A stretch of 9,841 nt of DNA from contig JAQUQF010000046.1 of the NCBI GenBank assembly GCA_028749105.1, positions 1-9,841 on the forward strand. Reading direction: 5' to 3'. Source of the stretch: Acidobacteriota bacterium (GTDB lineage Bacteria > Acidobacteriota > Aminicenantia > UBA2199). Positions 5,989 through 9,841 of this stretch are shown piece after piece. The notes under the pieces are model-generated. The model had not been told where the DNA came from. It did no database searches and was given only the letters and a program-made list of their open reading frames with translations. Every line of letters starts with the position of its first letter. The stretch's first letter is position 1. A program made the translations under genes and the position numbers.

Positions 5989-6933
5989 ATGAGCGATCCT
6001 TTCGATGAAACCATCTGCGACCGCAATGTTTCTTCTCCCCCCGGCGCAGCGCGGAAGACGGAGAGTTCCATCCTCCTGGTCATCATCGCCGGCAGCGAGG
6101 TTGATTTCGGCCGTCATTTCGTCCTGGAGAAGGAGGAGGCCACGATCGGCCGCGAAGACGGCAGCGACATCGTTCTCCACGACGAGAAGATCAGCAAGGC
6201 CCATTGCGCCATTTCCGTCGTCAAGGGCGGCCGGGGCGTTGAGCGCATCGACATCCGCGACCTGGGAGCGACCAACGGCACGTTCGTCAATGGCGAGCCG
6301 GTCTCCCGGGCCACGCTCACGGCGGGCGACAAGATCCGGGTCGGAGACACCATCCTGCAGCTGAGCTATGGCGACCAGATCGAGAGGGAGTATCATGCCC
6401 GGCTGTTCCAGCTCGCCGCCCGCGATGCCCTGACCGGGCTGTACAACAAGCGCTACGTGCTCAACGAGGCGGAGAACCACTTCCGCATCGCCCGGCGCAG
6501 CGGCCGCACCTTCAGCATGATCATGATCGATATCGACGATTTCAAGCGCATCAACGACCGCCACGGCCATCTGGCCGGCGACGAGTACCTGGCGGGGATG
6601 GCCGGGGTGCTGGCCCGCTCGCTGCGCGAGCAGGACATCGCCGGGCGGGTCGGCGGCGAGGAGTTCCTGGTGATCCTGCCCGAGACCGGGCTGGAAGGCG
6701 CTTTCCAGCTGGCGGAGCGCATCCGGAAAAACACGGAGGCGTTCACTCTGTACCGCCAGGATGCCGGGATTCGGGCCACGATCAGTTGCGGCGTCTGCCA
6801 GTATGATCAAACGCTCGCGGCGGCCCAGGAATTTATTGACGCAGTCGACCAGGCCCTGTATGAAGCGAAAAATTCGGGAAAAAACATGGTGCGGCAAGCC
6901 CTTTTATCCGGACTGGAGAACGAGGGGCAATAA
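5989..6933 (+). CDS. FHA domain diguanylate cyclase (GGDEF), copy 2
   Basis: A 314-residue paralogue of the preceding gene, collinear with it without gaps and about 60% identical by hand count (roughly 188 of 312). The FHA domain (about 28-127) keeps Gly54-Arg55, SKAHC (69-73) and TNGTFVNG (95-102), but has Gly93-Ala94 where copy 1 has Asp-Ser. The GGDEF domain (about 145-305) has DIDDFK (181-186), the active signature GGEEF (222-226) and a full inhibitory site REQD (213-216). The N-terminal Thr8/Asp11 pair is kept although residues 11-27 otherwise diverge. The copies differ most at 201-210 and 241-260 of the cyclase domain and at the C-terminus. The start has a reasonable ribosome site, AGGA at 5981-5984, four bases from the ATG, better than copy 1. 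The stop codon follows the ascending arm of a terminator-like stem at 6924-6972. The two proteins could form mixed dimers; this is inference. Confidence 0.94.
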   Translation: MSDPFDETICDRNVSSPPGAARKTESSILLVIIAGSEVDFGRHFVLEKEEATIGREDGSDIVLHDEKISKAHCAISVVKGGRGVERIDIRDLGATNGTFVNGEPVSRATLTAGDKIRVGDTILQLSYGDQIEREYHARLFQLAARDALTGLYNKRYVLNEAENHFRIARRSGRTFSMIMIDIDDFKRINDRHGHLAGDEYLAGMAGVLARSLREQDIAGRVGGEEFLVILPETGLEGAFQLAERIRKNTEAFTLYRQDAGIRATISCGVCQYDQTLAAAQEFIDAVDQALYEAKNSGKNMVRQALLSGLENEGQ

Positions 6934-6972
6934 AAACCCGGCTGGAACCTGAACCTGCGGTTGCCCCTTTTT
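6924..6972 (+). terminator. Long-loop intrinsic terminator after the second FHA-GGDEF gene
   Basis: GGGGCAA (6924-6930, the last codons of the gene) pairs perfectly with TTGCCCC (6961-6967), followed by five T (6968-6972). The 30-base loop contains a smaller AACC/GGTT stem. The T tract overlaps the stop codon of the convergent DUF1295 gene by two bases. No T run follows the stem on the minus strand, so the convergent operon has no clear intrinsic terminator here. Confidence 0.6.
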
Positions 6973-7777
6973 AGCAGGCAGACTCCTTTCCCCCCCCCTT
7001 CTTCGGCGGCAATGGGAAAAAGACGCTGGTTTTCTTCGCGTAGGCCTGGAACAAGGCATTGTCCTTGTATTTCCTCTCCAGCAAGGGAACGCCTGAAACA
7101 AAGACGAGCAGATAGGTGATCAATACCGGACTGACCAATCCGGCCAATCGCAGCCAGGCAAAATCTGCCATGGAAATGATCCATATCGCCCACCACATCG
7201 TGCTCTCTCCGAAATAATTGGGGTGCCTGGAGTATTTCCACAAACCCGAGCTCATGATCCTTCCTTTGTTTGCGGCATCCTGTTTGAATTTTTTCAACTG
7301 CGTGTCACCCACTGCCTCAAAGCAAAAACCGCAAACCCAAAGAGTGACACCAAAGACGTACAGGATGAATTGCGGCACGGATGAGATGGCGCTCGTTGAG
7401 CGATAGCTCAATTGGATGGGCAATGAAATGAAAAAAAGGAGAATTCCCTGAAAAACGAAGACATAGATGTAGGATTTGAAGGCAATGTGCGTCCGCCATT
7501 TTTCCTTCATCTGGGCATAACGGTAATCTTCGGGCTTGTTCCAGTTTCTGACAGCGATATGAAAGAAAAGGCGCAATCCCCAGATGAGGACAAGGATGGA
7601 TATGGTGATGGAGAGCAAATTGCCATTCTGCGAGAAGAGAAGACTGGATGCGGCGACAATCACAAAGCCCAATCCCCAGGCCATGTCCGCGATGCCGTTG
7701 TTTTTCCTGATTTGAGCGATGAGAAAGGAGATGGTGAAATAGGCCAGAAGCACCAGCGCGTTGACTGCGAATATCAT
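6971..7777 (-). CDS. DUF1295 family membrane protein (steroid 5-alpha-reductase-like)
   Basis: A 268-residue polytopic membrane protein, the usual length for DUF1295, related in fold to steroid 5-alpha-reductases and isoprenylcysteine methyltransferases. There are about six to seven hydrophobic segments (roughly 3-22, 34-50, 56-74, 102-120, 136-153, 193-205, 211-230). Conserved blocks are IADMAWG (29-35), WGLRL (66-70), FEAVGDTQL (153-161) and the C-terminal signature GLWKYSRHPNYFGE (178-191), which forms the cofactor side of the active site in this superfamily. The substrate is unknown; lipids or sterol-like molecules are the obvious guess. The ATG at 7777 overlaps the stop of the DAK2-DegV gene in an ATGA and has GGAAGGA (7790-7784) six bases upstream, so the two are translationally coupled. 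A run of nine G near the 3' end encodes part of the tail KKGGGKESAC, which extends past the usual end of the family. Confidence 0.9.
   Translation of the reverse strand: MIFAVNALVLLAYFTISFLIAQIRKNNGIADMAWGLGFVIVAASSLLFSQNGNLLSITISILVLIWGLRLFFHIAVRNWNKPEDYRYAQMKEKWRTHIAFKSYIYVFVFQGILLFFISLPIQLSYRSTSAISSVPQFILYVFGVTLWVCGFCFEAVGDTQLKKFKQDAANKGRIMSSGLWKYSRHPNYFGESTMWWAIWIISMADFAWLRLAGLVSPVLITYLLVFVSGVPLLERKYKDNALFQAYAKKTSVFFPLPPKKGGGKESAC
6990..6998. repeat. Nine-base C/G homopolymer in the DUF1295 tail
   Basis: Nine C on the + strand (nine G in the gene's sense strand) across the codons for Lys and Gly-Gly-Gly, about ten codons from the stop. Loss or gain of one base would swap the last residues for a longer tail in another frame. 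It could be a slippage site or a sequencing error. The conserved catalytic region lies upstream and would be unaffected. Confidence 0.8.
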
Positions 7778-9549
7778 GGTTGATCCTTCCTGATATAGGC
7801 GATGGCGACGGTCCCGATGCCGGCGTTCATGGCGACAACCGTGGAGATATCCATGACGTATTCAGGTTTTTTGCCGATGATTTCCCCATAGACCCTGGCG
7901 TATTCGTTCGCGCGTTTCATTGCCTTGGCATGGACGATCGCATAGGTTTCAATGCCATGTGCCGTGTGAACCTCTTTGACATGCTTCTTGATTTTATGGT
8001 CGCTGCCGCGCAGGCTCATGCCCTTGCTGAAAATGATGCCGTTGCCCGCTTCGTCAATCGAGATGACCGGCTTGAGATTCAGCATCCTGGCGACCCATCC
8101 GGAAACCTTGCCGACCCTGCCGGAGCGCACCATGTATTTCAGGGTTTTGACGCTGACCAGGATCCTGGTTTGCCGGCGCAGCCTTTCCATGCAGGCGACC
8201 ACGTCTTCCATTTTGCTGCCGGCGGCAATCATTTGCGCCGCTTTCAGGACGAGCAGGCCTTCGGCGCCCGAATTCTGCCTGGAATCGACAACGCGGATGT
8301 CGTGCGCTGCGAATTTGGCAGCCGCATCGACAAACGCCTGATAGGTGCCGCTCATTTTTTGCGATACAGTCAGCACGATGATGTCGTGGTAGTAGGTGGT
8401 CAGGAAGGAAAAGAAGCTTTCCAGGGTCTTGGCATTCGGCTGGCTGGAGGTCGGATAGATCTTGAGCGTATCCAGCATGTCATAGAAGCGCGTGCTGTGA
8501 ATCGTGACCTTGTCCAGAAAGCTGGTCTTGTTGATCAGCAGGTTGAGCGGGATCATGCGGATCTGGTATTTCTCAACCAGTTCCACCGGCAGGTCGGCAA
8601 TGGAATCCGTGACCAAGGCGATCGGGTATTTTTTTCGATTGGCCACTTCAAACTGCATTTTCATGTCGTCAACTTTTTGCTCGGCAAGCGTGCCCATGGA
8701 ATTCAGATAGGCGAAAACGTCCTCGGGATGATCGGTGTGCAGATGAATTCTCAGCGCGCGCTCGCCGCCCGCGACCGCCAGGGAGTCGCCCAGTTCTTCC
8801 AGGGTGGGCGTGATGGCATCCGCATCAATATGGCTGCCACGAAGCAGGGCTTCCGTACAATAGCGTCTCTGGGTTTCAGCCAGATGATCGACATGCGGAG
8901 GGTCGATCCGTTCGACCTCTTCGCAATCCATGGAAGCCTCTTCACCTCGCAGTGCCTTGATGAAGCCTTCTATGAAGTGAACAAATCCCTTGGCCCCCGC
9001 GTCAACCACTTTGTATTCTTTCAAAACCGCAAGCATTTCGGTCGTTTTCAGCAAGTCTTGCTTGACCAGTTTGAATGATTTCATCAGCCAGTCCACGAAA
9101 TTGCCGGCCGTATCCTTCAGGTGATGCAGGGAGAGCGCCCAGGAGCGCATCAAGGTGATGATGGTGCCTTCGACCGGCTTGGCGATGGCGCGGTAGGCAT
9201 GATCGGCTGCGGCCGTGACGATTTCCACAAAAGCATCCTGGTCGATGACCTCCTTTTTGATGCCCATGGAAAAGCCATTGATGTACTGGGCGAAAATGAT
9301 GCCCGAATTGCCCCTGGCGCCGACGATGGCCGCCTCGGCGATCGAGCGCATGGTTTCCCGGCTGTCCTGGCCCAGTCTGGAGCGTTCCAGAATGCTGGTC
9401 ATCATGAACGCCAGGTTGCTGCCCGTATCTCCGTCCGGCACGGGGAAAACGTTGATGGCGTTCAGATTGTTTTTTTCATTGATGACGTTTTTGGCGCCGA
9501 TCATGAACGATTGGAATATCAATTCATTGGTCAGCAGGTTTTGATTCAT
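7774..9549 (-). CDS. DAK2 (DhaL)-DegV fusion, probable single-chain fatty acid kinase
   Basis: A 591-residue fusion of the two halves of bacterial fatty acid kinase. Residues 1-200 are a DhaL/DAK2 nucleotide-binding domain: PDGDTGSN (38-45) supplies the metal-binding aspartates 39 and 41, GARGNSG (77-83) and PVEGT (125-129) line the ATP site, DAGAKGF (183-189) closes it. Residues about 225-300 match the FakA middle domain (RYCTEALLRG, then IHLHTDHPE at 268-276). Residues about 308-591 are a DegV/FakB fatty-acid-binding domain: VTDSIADLP (313-321), TSSQPN (367-372), MSGTYQA (399-405), VVDSR (420-424), KYMVRSGRVG (471-480). FakA's own C-terminal domain appears to be replaced by DegV. In known systems FakA phosphorylates FakB-bound fatty acid to acyl phosphate for PlsX/PlsY. 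The ATG at 9549 has GGAG five bases upstream; an ATG at 9552 is too close to it, and the frame's earlier TTG at 9564 overlaps the upstream stop. It lies 11 nt after the DUF2177 gene and overlaps DUF1295. Confidence 0.9.
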   Translation of the reverse strand: MNQNLLTNELIFQSFMIGAKNVINEKNNLNAINVFPVPDGDTGSNLAFMMTSILERSRLGQDSRETMRSIAEAAIVGARGNSGIIFAQYINGFSMGIKKEVIDQDAFVEIVTAAADHAYRAIAKPVEGTIITLMRSWALSLHHLKDTAGNFVDWLMKSFKLVKQDLLKTTEMLAVLKEYKVVDAGAKGFVHFIEGFIKALRGEEASMDCEEVERIDPPHVDHLAETQRRYCTEALLRGSHIDADAITPTLEELGDSLAVAGGERALRIHLHTDHPEDVFAYLNSMGTLAEQKVDDMKMQFEVANRKKYPIALVTDSIADLPVELVEKYQIRMIPLNLLINKTSFLDKVTIHSTRFYDMLDTLKIYPTSSQPNAKTLESFFSFLTTYYHDIIVLTVSQKMSGTYQAFVDAAAKFAAHDIRVVDSRQNSGAEGLLVLKAAQMIAAGSKMEDVVACMERLRRQTRILVSVKTLKYMVRSGRVGKVSGWVARMLNLKPVISIDEAGNGIIFSKGMSLRGSDHKIKKHVKEVHTAHGIETYAIVHAKAMKRANEYARVYGEIIGKKPEYVMDISTVVAMNAGIGTVAIAYIRKDQP

Positions 9550-9560
9550 CATCACTCCGC

Positions 9561-9841
9561 TCAAAATATCAGCCGATAGAGCAGATGGGCGACGGTGCTT
9601 GTGGAGGCGCCCAAAAACGTTCCCCAGGCAAGGTCAATGAACGTCACTTGCAGCGGCCAGTCTTTCAGGGTGGCCAGGTTTGTCAGGTCATACGTCGCAT
9701 AGGAGATGAAACCGAACAGCGCCCCCAACAGAACGGTCTGCCAAAGATCGCCTTTTGCAACAGAAGGCATTAGCACAAATACGACAAGACCGACGATGAA
9801 TACCAAATAGAAAATTATGGCCGCTATCCAGTTGACATCGG
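9561..9841 (-). CDS. DUF2177 family membrane protein, C-terminal part (5' cut by window)
   Basis: An open frame running in from beyond the right end of the window and stopping with TGA at 9563-9561; about 92 residues are visible, against about 130-140 for the family. It begins DVNWIAAIIFYLVF, continues with a hydrophobic segment and then the family block GALFGFISYATYDLTNLATL followed by KDWPL and DLAWGTFLGA, which I recognise as DUF2177. At least three membrane segments are visible. A TTG at 9806 would give an 81-residue protein, but the conserved DVNW block lies upstream of it, so the gene starts outside the window. The function of DUF2177 is not known. Its stop is 11 nt before the ATG of the DAK2-DegV fusion, so it is the first visible gene of this operon; the operon promoter is outside the window. 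Confidence 0.88.
   Translation of the reverse strand, partial: DVNWIAAIIFYLVFIVGLVVFVLMPSVAKGDLWQTVLLGALFGFISYATYDLTNLATLKDWPLQVTFIDLAWGTFLGASTSTVAHLLYRLIF

Larger units (their letters stand above)
4908..6933 (+). repeat. Tandem duplication of a promoter plus FHA-GGDEF gene
   Basis: Two copies with a period of about 1.03 kb: unit 1 is 4908-5897, unit 2 is 5934-6933. The upstream elements share an identical GGCATTGAATT (4908-4918 and 5934-5944), then similar bases through the -10. The start codons are 1030 bases apart and the proteins align without a gap for 300 residues. The promoter was therefore copied with the gene. The divergence (about 60% protein identity) says the event is old. Confidence 0.85.

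Noticed and set aside
5785..6897. A 370-codon minus-strand open frame across the second FHA-GGDEF gene
   Set aside because: It is antisense to a gene with intact FHA and GGDEF motifs. A similar antisense frame exists opposite copy 1 (4938-5726), which is explained by the shared codon pattern of the duplicates.
7780..9078. A 432-codon + strand open frame
   Set aside because: It lies entirely antisense to the DAK2-DegV fusion, whose motifs are unmistakable. Its translation shows no recognisable domain, as expected of a shadow frame.
1..9841. CRISPR array, tRNA/rRNA genes, insertion sequences or phage genes
   Set aside because: No spaced direct repeats, cloverleaf-like sequence, transposase motifs or terminal inverted repeats were seen; the only large repeat is the FHA-GGDEF gene duplication.

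Overview
The window is double-stranded chromosomal DNA with genes on both strands and no RNA gene, insertion sequence or CRISPR array that I can support. The left two thirds (about 1-6930) is GC-rich; one sample line, 5641-5700, counts 73% G+C. The right third (about 6935-9841) is clearly lower; one sample line, 7261-7320, counts 45%. The families present (DUF2891, DUF4388 plus TPR, FHA-GGDEF, KPN_02809 zinc peptidase) fit a GC-rich bacterium of the deltaproteobacterial, acidobacterial or similar kind, and the cyclic-di-GMP genes point to a bacterium. I cannot name the lineage from sequence alone.

Layout. At 2-223 (+) lies the C-terminal end of a DUF2891 protein, followed by an intrinsic terminator. 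At 1947-266 (-) is a two-gene ABC-2 exporter (DrrA/NodI-like ATPase, then a NodJ-like permease) coupled by an ATGA overlap. Divergent from it is a 502-residue DUF4388/TPR protein at 2041-3549 (+). The 93 bp between them holds two back-to-back sigma-70-like promoters with an 11/10-base inverted repeat in the middle, a good operator candidate. At 4420-3560 (-) is a membrane-anchored zinc metallopeptidase (YpfJ/KPN_02809 type), and upstream of it at 4797-4513 (-) is a 94-residue glycine-rich protein with its own strong promoter, Shine-Dalgarno sequence and terminator.

At 4959-5897 and 5989-6933 (+) are two tandem FHA-GGDEF diguanylate cyclases, about 60% identical by my hand count. Each has its own copy of the same promoter, so the duplicated unit (about 1.03 kb) included the promoter. 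Both keep an N-terminal Thr-x-x-Asp peptide of the kind some FHA domains bind when phosphorylated.

The right, lower-GC part is one tightly packed minus-strand operon: DUF2177 membrane protein (cut by the window end), a DAK2/DhaL-DegV fusion that looks like a one-chain fatty acid kinase (FakA and FakB in one polypeptide), and a DUF1295 steroid-reductase-like membrane protein. The genes are joined by an 11-nt gap and a 4-nt ATGA overlap. The set suggests membrane-lipid or fatty-acid modification, and the abrupt base-composition change suggests a different origin from the left part. This operon and the duplicated FHA-GGDEF pair are the most interesting parts of the window.
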